A stretch of 64,000 nt of DNA from MRBY01 sp943371005 (GCA_943371005.1 CALRTB020000001.1:124001-188000); one strand, 5' to 3'; positions 36,482 through 45,788 are shown, counted from the stretch's first letter. Notes: generated from the sequence alone by a model not told the origin. Program-made: numbers and translations.

Positions 36482-37972
36482 TTATATGTAATGGGCCAGA
36501 ATGGCATCCCGTAAGCCTTCTAGGGTGTAGACCTCGGCTTCAAGATCAACCCGCTGGAAAAGCTCTAAACAAGTCTGGGAAGTTTGGGGGCCAATGGAGG
36601 CAATTTTCAGCGATTTTAATAACGCTAAATCTCCCCCCTGCTGCTGGATTAACTGCCAAAAGTTACGCACCGTTTTAGAACTCGCAAAGGTTACTAGATC
36701 AATGGTTTGTGCTTCGAGGGCTTGCCACACCGCCGCTGGAATTTGTCGCGGACACCCCGATTCGTAGGCAGGCACTTCAATCACCTGAGCGCCTTGTTGG
36801 GCGAGTTCTTGCACCAGGATTTTTCGTCCCCCTGTTTCGACCCGTGGAAAAAGAATTTTTTGATTTTGCAGAGAATCTGGAAAGTTTTCTACTAAAGAAT
36901 CCGCAATAAAATCGGGGGGAATATAGTCCGCTTTTAGGCCGTGCTGGCGCAAAAATTTTTCTGTTTTTTTGCCGACAACTGCAATTTTGAGCTTGCCTAA
37001 GGCGCGGACATCTTTGCCCAAGGTTTCGAGTCGCTGGAAAAAATATTCAACGCCATTGGCCGAGGTGAGGATCAGCCAATCAAAGGTTTCTAGGGTGGCG
37101 ATCGCCTGATCGAGGGGTTCCCAGGTGGACGGTTCCCGAATCTCTAAAGCGGGCATTTCCAAGACCTTTGCGCCGGTTTCTGCCAAAAGTTCGGTAAATT
37201 CGCTTGATTGCGACGCGGCACGGGTAATGAGAATTGTTTTGCCACCCAATGGAGCCCGATCCATGTAATCCTCCCGGAGACTAACCACCTGACCCACAAT
37301 GATCACACAGGGAGAAAGTTTTTGAACCGTCGCCGTTTGCTTCGTAATGCTCTGTAACGTTCCCGTCCAGACCTGCTGTTCTGGTAATCCCGCTGCCTGC
37401 ACGATCGCCACGGGAGTTTGAGGCGATCGCCCTGCTGCCATCAAGCGCCGACAAATGTCTTCTAAATTACGTCCCCCCATCAAAAACACCAGGGTTTCCA
37501 AATGGGCTAGAGCAGGCCAATCAAACGCCTCCAGATCATGGGCTGTCCCCACAAAAAAGCCGCGACTCAAGTCTTTATGGGTGAGGGGAATGCCTGCTAG
37601 TAACGGTGCCGCTAGGGCCGATGAAATGCCAGGGATCACCTCAAAATCACAGCCCGCTGCTTGCAGTGCCAGAATCTCTGGGTGCGATCGCCCAAAAATA
37701 TACGGATCTCCCCCCTTCAGACGCACCACCCGTTTCCCCGACTGCCCATATTCGACCAAATACTGATTAATTTCCCCCTGGGGCGTACTCTTTTCCCCAC
37801 CCCGCTTGCCGACAAATAACCGCAAACAATCCTGGGGCAGCAGATCCAACAGTTCCTGGGAACCCAGCGCGTCATAAATCACCACCTCCGCTTGTTGGAG
37901 GATTTTCCAACCCCGCACCGTCAAATAGTCTTTTGTCCCTAAACCGGCTCCCAGCAAAAATACCTTACCCAT
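36482..37972 (-). CDS. Uroporphyrinogen-III C-methyltransferase / uroporphyrinogen-III synthase fusion
   Basis: This 496-residue fusion spans two tetrapyrrole steps. Residues 1-245 are a SUMT (CobA) domain with GAGLGTKDYLTVRGWKILQQ, VVIYDALGS, the SAM loop RLKGGDPYIFGR and EVIPGISSALAAPLLAGIPL. It adds methyl groups to make precorrin-2 for siroheme and cobalamin. Residues 250-496 are a HemD domain (KTILITRAASQSSEFTELL, LILTSANGVEYFF, VTFASSKTVRNF) that makes uroporphyrinogen-III. Fusion would let one protein close the ring and methylate it. It is minus strand and convergent with the unknown gene above. Confidence 0.9.
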   Translation of the reverse strand: MGKVFLLGAGLGTKDYLTVRGWKILQQAEVVIYDALGSQELLDLLPQDCLRLFVGKRGGEKSTPQGEINQYLVEYGQSGKRVVRLKGGDPYIFGRSHPEILALQAAGCDFEVIPGISSALAAPLLAGIPLTHKDLSRGFFVGTAHDLEAFDWPALAHLETLVFLMGGRNLEDICRRLMAAGRSPQTPVAIVQAAGLPEQQVWTGTLQSITKQTATVQKLSPCVIIVGQVVSLREDYMDRAPLGGKTILITRAASQSSEFTELLAETGAKVLEMPALEIREPSTWEPLDQAIATLETFDWLILTSANGVEYFFQRLETLGKDVRALGKLKIAVVGKKTEKFLRQHGLKADYIPPDFIADSLVENFPDSLQNQKILFPRVETGGRKILVQELAQQGAQVIEVPAYESGCPRQIPAAVWQALEAQTIDLVTFASSKTVRNFWQLIQQQGGDLALLKSLKIASIGPQTSQTCLELFQRVDLEAEVYTLEGLRDAILAHYI

Positions 37973-38092
37973 GTGCGATCGCCCCTAAACCACCGTCAAA
38001 GCTTGCGTTAAAATTAGATGCTAAGACAAAATCAGACAAAAACACCCCACAACCGTAACGCCAACACGTTACCCAACGCATTAAAAAGATCT

Positions 38093-38779
38093 ATGAACTC
38101 ACCGATTCAGGCTGTACAAGCACCCTACAGAGGTGGCGGCTCCACCTACAGGACGCCACCGCCAGATCTCCCTTCCCTACTGCTAAAAGAGCGGATCGTT
38201 TACCTCGGTCTGCCCCTCGTTTCCCCCGATGAGTATAAAGATCAAATTGGCGTAGATGTCACCGAACTGATCATTGCCCAACTGCTATTTTTGCAGTTCG
38301 ATGATCCCGATAAACCCATTTACATGTACATCAACTCCACCGGCACCTCTTGGTATGGTGGCGACTCCATTGGGTTTGAAACAGAAGCCTTTGCCATCTG
38401 CGATACCCTCAACTACATTACGCCGCCGGTGCACACCATTTGCCTCGGTCAAGCAATGGGGACAGCGGCCATGATCCTGGCTGCTGGCACGAAGGGCTGC
38501 CGCGCGAGCCTGCCCCACTCGACGATTATTCTCCACCAAGCGCGCCAAGGGGCCCAGGGCCAAGCTTCCGATATCCAAATTCGGGCGAAGGAAGTGATCG
38601 AAAACAAACGGACAATCCTGCAAATGATGTCCAAATACACAGGTCAGCCCCTCGAAAAACTCGAAAAGGACACTGACCGGATGTTTTACATGACACCCCA
38701 GCAGGCTCTTGAATACGGCATTATCGATAAAGTGCTCGAAAGTTCGAAGGATTTGCCGTCCCCCGTACCGGCGCTGTAG
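38093..38779 (+). CDS. clpR: ClpR, ClpP-like subunit without catalytic Ser
   Basis: This 228-residue ClpP-family subunit is started at ATG 38093 (MNSPIQAVQAPYRGGG), which fits better than a frame beginning at 38018. Where ClpP has GLAASMGA, this protein has GQAMGTAAMILAAG, so the nucleophile Ser is replaced by Gly. The His in LPHSTIILHQA is kept. This is the ClpR feature of cyanobacteria and plastids, where ClpR joins ClpP3 in one mixed ring. clpP3 begins 64 nt downstream on the same strand, consistent with a clpR-clpP3 operon. Confidence 0.93.
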   Translation: MNSPIQAVQAPYRGGGSTYRTPPPDLPSLLLKERIVYLGLPLVSPDEYKDQIGVDVTELIIAQLLFLQFDDPDKPIYMYINSTGTSWYGGDSIGFETEAFAICDTLNYITPPVHTICLGQAMGTAAMILAAGTKGCRASLPHSTIILHQARQGAQGQASDIQIRAKEVIENKRTILQMMSKYTGQPLEKLEKDTDRMFYMTPQQALEYGIIDKVLESSKDLPSPVPAL

Positions 38780-38843
38780 CTTCTGTGATTGCTTAAAATC
38801 ACCTCATTTTTTCCCGTTGTTCAGATCAAGGTAAACAAAATCC

Positions 38844-39443
38844 ATGCCCATCGGTGTACCCAAAGTTCCCTATCAAATGCCCGGTCAGCCCTATTCTGAC
38901 TGGATCAATATCTATGACCGTTTGTACCGTGAACGGATTATTTTCCTCGGTCGGGGTGTCAATGATGCTTTGGCAAACCAGATTATTGCCATCATGCTTT
39001 ACCTCGATTCTGAAGATCCTGGCAAGCCGATCTATCTCTACATCAACTCCCCTGGTGGTTCGGTGACAGCGGGTCTTGCGATTTACGACACGATGAAACA
39101 CATCAAGTCGGAAGTGGTAACCATTTGTGTGGGTTTAGCGGCATCTATGGGGGCGTTTTTGCTGTCTGCGGGCACCAAAGGTAAACGTCTGGCCCTGCCC
39201 CACTCCCGGATTATGATTCACCAACCCCTCGGTGGGATCCAAGGCCGTCGTCAAGCGACAGATATTGATATTGAAGCCAAGGAAATTATCCGCATTAAGC
39301 ATCAACTTAATGAATTGATGGCCGCCCATACGGGTCAATCCATCGAAAAAATCGAGAAGGATACAGATCGGGATTACTTTATGTCAGCCCAGGAAGCGTT
39401 GGAATATGGCCTGATCGATAAGGTAATTGAAGAACGCCCTTAA
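38844..39443 (+). CDS. clpP3: ATP-dependent Clp protease proteolytic subunit ClpP
   Basis: This 199-residue active ClpP has the catalytic Ser101 in GLAASMGA, His126 in SRIMIHQP, and an Asp in KDTDRDYF. It begins MPIGVPKVPYQMPGQPYSDW. The pairing with clpR indicates the ClpP3 paralogue that forms the essential ClpP3/R protease with ClpC in cyanobacteria. A strong hairpin terminator follows before the convergent miaA. Confidence 0.93.
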   Translation: MPIGVPKVPYQMPGQPYSDWINIYDRLYRERIIFLGRGVNDALANQIIAIMLYLDSEDPGKPIYLYINSPGGSVTAGLAIYDTMKHIKSEVVTICVGLAASMGAFLLSAGTKGKRLALPHSRIMIHQPLGGIQGRRQATDIDIEAKEIIRIKHQLNELMAAHTGQSIEKIEKDTDRDYFMSAQEALEYGLIDKVIEERP

Positions 39444-39476
39444 TATTTGTCTGATTTTTCAGCCTCAAATTTGTTG

Positions 39477-39509
39477 AAGCATTCTTTCTCATGAAAGGGT
39501 GCTTTTTTC
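39477..39509 (+). terminator. Rho-independent terminator after clpR-clpP3
   Basis: A 12-bp stem AAGCATTCTTTC/GAAAGGGTGCTT (two G-U pairs) with a TCAT loop is followed by six T residues. It lies 33 nt past the clpP3 stop and ends the operon before convergent miaA. Confidence 0.82.
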
Positions 39510-39531
39510 TGATTGGAAAATCTCTGAATTT

Positions 39532-40428
39532 CTATTGTTGGATAATGAGATTCAGGGCTTGCTCAAGGAGATCTGGGGCTGTGTTGTCGAGCCAGTGGAT
39601 ATCTGGGTTAGCGCGGAACCAGGTGCGTTGGCGTTTGGCAAATTGGCGAGTGTGGAGGACGGTATTGGCGATCGCCTCTGCTAATGTCCCTTGACCGCGT
39701 ACATATTCCCGAAATTCTGCGTAGCCCAGGGTATTCAGGAGCGGCAAATCCCAACTGTATTTTTTACCGAGATACTCAACTTCGGCGGCGAAACCCTGGT
39801 CAACCATCTGCTGGGTGCGTTGGCGAATCCGTTGATCGAGGTGGTCAGGGTCACAATCAAGGCCAATTTCAAGAATGGGATAACTCGGTGGATTTTCTCC
39901 TTGTTGATGACTAATCGGTTTCCCAGTGACATAGAACACTTCCAGGGCGCGGAGGGTGCGCACCTGGTCATTGGGGTGAATTTTTTGGCAAGCGACGGGA
40001 TCAAGCTGCTGGAGCAGTTGGTAGCTATAGGCTTGGCCCAGGTCGGTAAATTGTTGGCGCAGCTCCGGTTGAGGTGAAACCCGGGGAATTTTTAAACCTT
40101 TGGTAATTGCTTTGATGTAAAGGCCAGTGCCGCCGACGAGTAAAACAGGCTTCTTTTCGGCATGAAATTGGGCGATCAGTGCTTGAGCTTGGGTTTGGTA
40201 TTCCGCCAGGGTAAGCGTTTCTGTGGGTTCACAAATATCGATCAGGTAATGGGGAATGCTTTGCTGCTCTGCAGGGGTTGGTTTCGCCGTACCGATGTCG
40301 AATTCTTTGTAAATTTGTCGCGAATCGGCGCTAAGAATTGCGGTGTCCAGTTTTTCGGCAACTTTTAAGGCCAAACCGGATTTACCCGTCGCGGTGGCAC
40401 CACAGATGACGATGAGGGGGGAAGTCAT
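39532..40428 (-). CDS. miaA: tRNA dimethylallyltransferase MiaA
   Basis: MiaA transfers a dimethylallyl group from DMAPP to A37 of tRNAs that read codons beginning with U. The 298-residue length is typical. The P-loop is GATATGKSGLALKVAEKL, followed by the family DSRQIYKEFDIGTAKPT motif and VGGTGLYIKAITKGL. The C-terminal tRNA-contact region contains NTVLHTRQFAKRQRTWFR. It draws on the same isoprenoid pool that Dxs feeds. It lies 7 nt downstream of the thioredoxin gene on the same strand. Confidence 0.94.
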   Translation of the reverse strand: MTSPLIVICGATATGKSGLALKVAEKLDTAILSADSRQIYKEFDIGTAKPTPAEQQSIPHYLIDICEPTETLTLAEYQTQAQALIAQFHAEKKPVLLVGGTGLYIKAITKGLKIPRVSPQPELRQQFTDLGQAYSYQLLQQLDPVACQKIHPNDQVRTLRALEVFYVTGKPISHQQGENPPSYPILEIGLDCDPDHLDQRIRQRTQQMVDQGFAAEVEYLGKKYSWDLPLLNTLGYAEFREYVRGQGTLAEAIANTVLHTRQFAKRQRTWFRANPDIHWLDNTAPDLLEQALNLIIQQ

Positions 40429-40435
40429 AAAAAAT

Positions 40436-40771
40436 TTAGGGGATCACCACGCCCTGGAGGAGTTGTTCGAGTTGGGCATTGAGGCGATCGCGGTTTTGGA
40501 ATTTATCGATGCGCTCGATGATCGTGCCATCGTTGAACAAAATTAAAGTCGGTAAGGTTTTGAGGCGATAGGTATTGGCGAGCTTCAGGTTATCGTCGGC
40601 ATTAACATCGACCAAGAGAAATTGTCCTTCCCATTCCTTTTGCAACTTCACCAAAAAGGGATGGAGCAAATGACATAAACCACACCATGGTGCCCAAAAG
40701 TTCACCAAAACAGGTTGATTAGCTTCTAAAACAGTCTGGGTAAAATCCGCTTCGGTGATTGATAGAACCAT
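40436..40771 (-). CDS. Thioredoxin-like protein with CGLC active site
   Basis: This 111-residue thioredoxin fold protein has WCGLC in place of the usual WCGPC (Cys30-Gly-Leu-Cys33). The rest is canonical: FWAPWC, LVDVNADDNLKL, the cis-Pro TLPTLILF and RIDKFQNRDRLN. The Pro-to-Leu change in the active site should alter its redox potential or partner choice. The ATG at 40771 gives MVLSITEADFTQTV. It precedes miaA by 7 nt. The usual m-, x- and y-type cyanobacterial thioredoxins have CGPC, so this is a distinct paralogue. Confidence 0.85.
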   Translation of the reverse strand: MVLSITEADFTQTVLEANQPVLVNFWAPWCGLCHLLHPFLVKLQKEWEGQFLLVDVNADDNLKLANTYRLKTLPTLILFNDGTIIERIDKFQNRDRLNAQLEQLLQGVVIP

Positions 40772-40860
40772 AATTGCCTGTTCTTTTCGCTCACATACTC
40801 AATATTATCTGTGGTCTCTTATCTTACCTGTATCGGTCCTGGGGATCATCTTTTTTTCCG

Positions 40861-41577
40861 TTACCAGGGCACTTTCGCCGTCATTACCATCAACCAGGGA
40901 TGTCCCCACCAGAGCAGAGCAATGAACGCTGTAACACCGACATAGGCAGGTTTGAGGAATTCTTCTAGCTTGAGCTGTTGACGCCCCTGAAGAATCGCCA
41001 AAAAGGGAATGATCGAAGTGCGTTCTTTCACAGCAAGGAAGGTCTTGCCATAACGTGATTTCAAACGGCGATCGCCATGCCAAACCGCAAAAATATGGTG
41101 GGCCATCAAGCCAATGGAGGTGAGCAATGTAAAGGAGCTTCCAATCCAGAGGGTATGGGCCACGCACCAAATCAACTGACCAACCATCTGGGGGTGACGG
41201 GTGATGCGAATGATCCCCTTTTCGTAGAGATGCACCTGGGGTTGCTTGACCGCCGCAATTTCGAGCAAATTAAAGGTTGAGGGATACAAAAAGAAAAAAG
41301 AAATCGCCGACAGCCACCACACCGTTGGTTTCACCCAAGCATCGCCCTGGACTTGCCACAACACCAGGCCATCGTAGCGGTGGTTAAAAAAGTAGATAAT
41401 CAAACAGGTGGCAAAGGGAATACTGACTAAAGCAAACAGTACCCGGTACAGGCGAGAACCAATTTTTTGTTCACCCCAAGGACGTAAGGCCGCCAAACCA
41501 CTATGGGTGATCGCAAAACCAAGCAAAAGACCCGCCATAATCCAGTGACTTGTCGAAAACCAGCTCAAATCCGTCAT
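40861..41577 (-). CDS. NnrU / Z-ISO-like membrane protein
   Basis: This 238-residue protein, started at ATG 41577 (MTDLSWFSTSHWIMAG), has about six hydrophobic segments. It belongs to the NnrU family, which includes the plant 15-cis-zeta-carotene isomerase Z-ISO. Family-like features are LLGFAITHSGLAALRPWGE, RLYRVLFALVSIPFA, and ITRHPQMVGQLIWCVAHTLW, where His residues may bind heme. A longer frame to 41631 adds 18 residues. It is divergent from rbcR. Whether it isomerises carotenes here is not proven. Confidence 0.75.
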   Translation of the reverse strand: MTDLSWFSTSHWIMAGLLLGFAITHSGLAALRPWGEQKIGSRLYRVLFALVSIPFATCLIIYFFNHRYDGLVLWQVQGDAWVKPTVWWLSAISFFFLYPSTFNLLEIAAVKQPQVHLYEKGIIRITRHPQMVGQLIWCVAHTLWIGSSFTLLTSIGLMAHHIFAVWHGDRRLKSRYGKTFLAVKERTSIIPFLAILQGRQQLKLEEFLKPAYVGVTAFIALLWWGHPWLMVMTAKVPW

Positions 41578-41719
41578 AATTCCGTCGATCGAAGTATTTT
41601 GCTTAAAATTAGTACAGGCTATATTATCCATGAAAAGAGATACGATCCCCTTATTATGGTACTGTCAATCATAAAACCAGCAGTGATCCCTCTTTGTCGT
41701 CCCTTTTTGCCGAGGCTAT

Positions 41720-42700
41720 ATGTCTGACATTCCATTTACCCTGGATCAACTCCGTATCCTGAAAGCCATCTCTACCGAAGGAAGCTTTAAACGGGCAGCA
41801 GATAGTCTCTACGTCTCCCAACCTGCCGTCAGTCTCCAGGTACAAAACCTCGAAAAACAGCTCAATGTCCCTCTCTTTGACCGGGGTGGACGGCGGGCCC
41901 AACTCACCGAAGCCGGTTATCTTCTCCTCGATTACGGCGAAAAAATTATTACCCTCTGCCAAGAAACCTGCCGCGCCATTGAAGATTTACAAAATCTCCA
42001 AGGGGGCACCCTCATTGTGGGTGCTTCCCAAACCACAGGTACTTATCTCATTCCCCGGATGATTGGTTGCTTCCGGCAGAAATATCCCGATGTGGCGGTG
42101 CAACTGCAAGTCCATTCAACGCGACGCACTTCCTGGGGGGTTGCCAACGGTCAAGTGGATCTAGCGATCATTGGCGGCGAAGTCCCTTCGGAATTGCAAG
42201 ATACGTTGAAAATCGTTCCCTATGCCGAAGATGAACTGTCCCTAATTTTGCCCGTGAGTCATCCCCTCGCCAAGGCAGACACCATTTATCGAGATGATTT
42301 GTACAAACTCAAATTCATCGCCCTCGATTCCCAATCGACGATCCGCAAAGTCATTGACCAAGTTTTAACGCGCTGCGATATCGATACCAAACGGCTCAAG
42401 ATTGAAATGGAACTCAATTCCATCGAGGCGATTAAAAATGCCGTGCAATCGGGTCTAGGGGCTTCTTTTGTCTCAGTGACTGCCATCGAGAAAGAACTGC
42501 GAATGGGCGTGCTGCACCGGGCGCGCATTGAAGATGTGGAAGTGCGGCGGATTTTAAGCGTGATTGTTAATCCAAATCGTTACCGCTCCAAGGCAGCGGA
42601 GGCTTTTTGCCTAGAAATTTTGCCCCAATTTGCCAATCAGTTGAAAAAGTTTGACCTGAGTGAGTTAATGCCCCAGGGCCTAGAATCGGGTCAGAAATAA
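41720..42700 (+). CDS. rbcR: LysR-type regulator RbcR (Ycf30)
   Basis: This 326-residue LysR family protein has a winged HTH at residues 6-65 (FTLDQLRILKAISTEGSFKR, then SQPAVSLQVQNLEKQLNVPL). The effector domain has GASQTTGTYLIPRMIG and MELNSIEAIKNAVQSGLG. Wording is very close to the Rubisco-operon regulator RbcR/Ycf30 of cyanobacteria and plastids. It likely controls Calvin-cycle and carbon-concentrating genes in response to metabolites. It is divergent from the NnrU gene, with a 142-nt gap where an ATTAG half-site occurs at 41609-41613. Confidence 0.9.
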   Translation: MSDIPFTLDQLRILKAISTEGSFKRAADSLYVSQPAVSLQVQNLEKQLNVPLFDRGGRRAQLTEAGYLLLDYGEKIITLCQETCRAIEDLQNLQGGTLIVGASQTTGTYLIPRMIGCFRQKYPDVAVQLQVHSTRRTSWGVANGQVDLAIIGGEVPSELQDTLKIVPYAEDELSLILPVSHPLAKADTIYRDDLYKLKFIALDSQSTIRKVIDQVLTRCDIDTKRLKIEMELNSIEAIKNAVQSGLGASFVSVTAIEKELRMGVLHRARIEDVEVRRILSVIVNPNRYRSKAAEAFCLEILPQFANQLKKFDLSELMPQGLESGQK

Positions 42701-42718
42701 GGGTCGAATTGGGTTGGG

Positions 42719-43252
42719 TTAGTCCCGGCTCAGGTAATGGTAGGGATAACGACGGGGAGAGCCGGGTTCAGTTTCTAGCTCGAAGTTGACAATTTGCCAG
42801 CGGTCTTGGCGATCGCCTGCATCATGGAAAACCACGGGAAGGCCGTATAGGTGGGGCACTGAAGAGGCGGCATAGTCCGTTGGGGTTATGTTTGTCCGTC
42901 CAGGGGCCGATTTAAAATCGAGGGTGCGCCGCATGAGGGTTTGGTAGCGTTGGGCAATGGTGATTTTTGTGGCCCGTAGCCCTTGGGTGTAGAGACGGTC
43001 GAGGGCTTCATGGATCTCAAAGCGAATACCATCAGGATGGGTGTGTTGGCGGTACCATTTTTCCTCCCAGCGCTTCCATTGGCGACTGGATTGCAGATGG
43101 ACTAAGGTTCCCGTTTCTGGATCTGCCTCAAAAGCACCATGGCGATCGCAGAGATAACTATCCGTCAAAGTTAAAGCTGGAATCATTTGACGACAATGGG
43201 GACAGGGAATTTCAGCACCAAAAATAGGGTAATGTAAGCTAGATTCAACCAT
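42719..43252 (-). CDS. TIGR02652-like zinc-ribbon protein
   Basis: This 177-residue protein has an N-terminal CxxC pair in EIPCPHCRQMIPALTL followed by YLCDRHGAF, a likely zinc ribbon. The rest is basic and aromatic-rich (RQWKRWEEKWYRQHTHPDGI, RFEIHEALDRLYTQGLRATK, HDAGDRQDRWQIVNFELE). This pattern matches a cyanobacteria-specific family that I recall as TIGR02652. Its function is unknown. It is convergent with rbcR and divergent from queA. Confidence 0.72.
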   Translation of the reverse strand: MVESSLHYPIFGAEIPCPHCRQMIPALTLTDSYLCDRHGAFEADPETGTLVHLQSSRQWKRWEEKWYRQHTHPDGIRFEIHEALDRLYTQGLRATKITIAQRYQTLMRRTLDFKSAPGRTNITPTDYAASSVPHLYGLPVVFHDAGDRQDRWQIVNFELETEPGSPRRYPYHYLSRD

Positions 43253-43350
43253 TGCACTTGTGTCGGTATAGTCGGAATAAAAAAATTTTGCTGTGCCGTC
43301 CTCAAAGTTGTGTTCATTATATCGGAGATTTTTATTCGCTTCAGTGAGCT

Positions 43351-44427
43351 ATGAACCCAGACCAAAGCCTTTCAAGTTATGACTATGACCTGCCGCCGGA
43401 ACGCATCGCCCAAACCCCTGTCACTCCCCGTGATCGTTCCCGTCTCTTAGTGCTTGATTCTGTCGATAGCATCCAGCATCAGCATTTTTATCATCTGGTT
43501 GATTGGCTACAGCCCAATGACCTGTTGGTAATGAACAATACAAAGGTAATCCCGGCGCGGCTCCATGGTCGTAAGACAACGGGCGCTCCTGTAGAAGTCC
43601 TGCTCTTGGAAGAACGCTCAGCGGATACTTGGCTGGCTTTAGTGAAACCGGGGAAACGTTTTACCCTAGGATCAGAAATTTTATTCACCGCTCCCCATGA
43701 TTTGAGCCAAACCTTGAAAGCAACGGTGGTTGACCGCGATCCAGAGACCGGGGGACGCTTATTAGAATTTCAGTTACGCGAAAATCAAACCCTTTGGTCT
43801 GTGTTAGATGATTTTGGGGAGATCCCTTTCCCGCCCTACGTTACGGACTCTGAGGCGAAACCCGACCAGTATCAAACGATCTATGCCGATACTCCTGGGG
43901 CGGTGGCGGCACCGACTGCGGGGCTACATTTTACGCCGGAAGTGTTTGCAGCATTAGAGCAAAAAGGTATTGAAAAAACCTTTGTGACCCTCCATGTGGG
44001 GGTTGGCACATTCCGTCCAGTGGAAGTAGAAGATATCACCGCCCATGATATGCACTATGAATGGATTGACGTGCCGGAGGAAACGGTGAAAAAAATCCGG
44101 GAGACGAAGGCAAAAGGTGGTCGGGTCATTGCGGTCGGGACAACGGTTGTGCGATCGCTAGAGGGAATGGCCGCAGCCTCGCCTGGGGAGTTACAGTCAT
44201 TCCAGGGACAAACCAATTTATTTATCTATCCGGGTTATGAATGGCAGGTGGTGGATGGCCTGATCACGAATTTTCATTTGCCAAAATCGAGCTTACTGAT
44301 GCTGGTTAGTGCGTTGATCGGCCGTGAAAGATTGCTTGACGTTTACCAAGAGGCGATCGCCCAGGAATATCGTTTTTATTCCTTTGGGGATGCAATGCTC
44401 ATTTTGCCTGAGGCGAAGGTCTTTTAG
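43351..44427 (+). CDS. queA: S-adenosylmethionine:tRNA ribosyltransferase-isomerase QueA
   Basis: QueA moves the ribosyl part of SAM to 7-aminomethyl-deazaguanine in tRNA, the step that forms epoxyqueuosine. The 358-residue length is normal. Family features are YDLPPERIAQTPVTPRDRSR, NDLLVMNNTKVIPARLHGRK, GEIPFPPYV, the conserved FVTLHVGVGTFRPVEVEDI, and LITNFHLPKSSLLMLVSALI. ATG at 43351 follows AT-rich sequence. pmbA follows 77 nt later on the same strand. Confidence 0.94.
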   Translation: MNPDQSLSSYDYDLPPERIAQTPVTPRDRSRLLVLDSVDSIQHQHFYHLVDWLQPNDLLVMNNTKVIPARLHGRKTTGAPVEVLLLEERSADTWLALVKPGKRFTLGSEILFTAPHDLSQTLKATVVDRDPETGGRLLEFQLRENQTLWSVLDDFGEIPFPPYVTDSEAKPDQYQTIYADTPGAVAAPTAGLHFTPEVFAALEQKGIEKTFVTLHVGVGTFRPVEVEDITAHDMHYEWIDVPEETVKKIRETKAKGGRVIAVGTTVVRSLEGMAAASPGELQSFQGQTNLFIYPGYEWQVVDGLITNFHLPKSSLLMLVSALIGRERLLDVYQEAIAQEYRFYSFGDAMLILPEAKVF

Positions 44428-44504
44428 GAAAATTAGGATTAAATTCTAAAGTCTCAGCTAAACGGCGTTATTCACAGTTTGTAGGGTACCGGTAGGAAAA
44501 TTTT

Positions 44505-45788
44505 ATGAGCGATTTTGCCCAGCAGCTTCTGGATCTGGCACGCCAGAGAGGAGCCGATTTTGCGGAAGTTTATCAGGGAAGTTCCGTTTCCCACCCCGTC
44601 ACCTTTGAGGCGAATCGCCTAAAACAGCTAGAAACATCTGAGTCCATCGGTACGGCGCTGCGACTTTGGTACCAGGGGCGACCTGGGCTGGCGGTGGCCT
44701 ATGGTCACGGGGCACCACAACTGTTGGTCGAAAAGGCGATCGCCCTCAGTCAACTCCAGGAACCAACTCCCCTAGAGGTCTGTGAACCCCGCCGCGATAT
44801 CAATCCTCCCATTGGCACCGCCATGGATGTGGAAACTCTGGTGGAAAAAGGCAAAGCGGCGATCGCCCAACTGCGCGACCACTATCCTGAGATTCTCTGT
44901 AGCGGTGTTTTTGACTGTGAATCAAGCCATACGCTCCTGGTTAATTCTGAGGGCCTCTATTGCACTGCCGCCGATATTTCCCTCAGCTATGGCCTAGAGG
45001 TTGAATGGGTGCGGGGAGATGACTTTTTAGGCATTTATGATGGGGATATTACCCAGGATTCCCTCGACCCAGAGGCAACGGTGCAAAGGATTTTGGAGCG
45101 TCTTCGCTGGGCTAAGCAAAATAGTCCGGCCACCACGGGCAAAGTGCCGGTGATTTTTACCAGTAATGCCGCGCCCCTACTGTGGTCAACGGTGGCCGCC
45201 GCCCTAAATGGGAAAAACATCCTCGAAAAATCTTCTCCCTGGAGCCAAGCCCTTGGTCAACAGGTTATCTCGCCTCAGATCAGCCTTTACCAGGACCCCA
45301 CCGCCAAACCTTACATTTGCCACTTTGACGACGAAGGTACGCCGACGCGATCTTTGTCCCTGGTACGTGAAGGCTTTGCCCAAGATATCTATGGCGATCG
45401 CCAAACCACCCGGAGCCTCGGTCTCCGACCAACGGGCAATGGATTTCGGGCCAGCCTCGGGCGCTATCCAACCCCAGAGCTCGTTAATTTGATTGTTGCC
45501 CCTGGTGCAGGCACACTTAACACAATTCTTTCTCAATTAGATACAGCAATTGTCGTCGATCAAATCCTGGGGGGAGACGCAGACCTTTCGGGGGACTTTT
45601 CCGTCAATATTGACCTAGGCTACCAGGTGCGACAAGGACAAATCACCGGACGCATTAAGGATACGCTGGTCACAGGGAATGTTTATGAGGCCCTCAAACA
45701 GGTCATCGAAGTGGGAGGCGATCGCCGCTGGCAAGGCTCTTGCTATACCCCCTGCATTGCCCTCGAATCCTTGTCCATTGTTGCCTAG
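44505..45788 (+). CDS. TldD/PmbA family protein, PmbA (TldE) type
   Basis: This 427-residue protein belongs to the TldD/PmbA metalloprotease family, which matures modified peptides such as microcins in enterobacteria. No HExxxH zinc motif of TldD is seen, so it is the PmbA/TldE-type partner subunit. Features include ARQRGADFAEVYQGSS, the GTALRLWYQGRPGLAVAYGH strand pair, VIFTSNAAPLLWS, and LVTGNVYEALKQVIEVG near the C-terminus. A TldD partner is not in the window. The physiological substrate in cyanobacteria is unknown. Confidence 0.82.
   Translation: MSDFAQQLLDLARQRGADFAEVYQGSSVSHPVTFEANRLKQLETSESIGTALRLWYQGRPGLAVAYGHGAPQLLVEKAIALSQLQEPTPLEVCEPRRDINPPIGTAMDVETLVEKGKAAIAQLRDHYPEILCSGVFDCESSHTLLVNSEGLYCTAADISLSYGLEVEWVRGDDFLGIYDGDITQDSLDPEATVQRILERLRWAKQNSPATTGKVPVIFTSNAAPLLWSTVAAALNGKNILEKSSPWSQALGQQVISPQISLYQDPTAKPYICHFDDEGTPTRSLSLVREGFAQDIYGDRQTTRSLGLRPTGNGFRASLGRYPTPELVNLIVAPGAGTLNTILSQLDTAIVVDQILGGDADLSGDFSVNIDLGYQVRQGQITGRIKDTLVTGNVYEALKQVIEVGGDRRWQGSCYTPCIALESLSIVA

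Noticed and set aside
41578..41719. RbcR-type operator ATTAG-N5-CTAAT upstream of rbcR.
   Set aside because: Only one half-site (ATTAG at 41609-41613) is present. The partner half-site is poor, so autoregulation is not supported.
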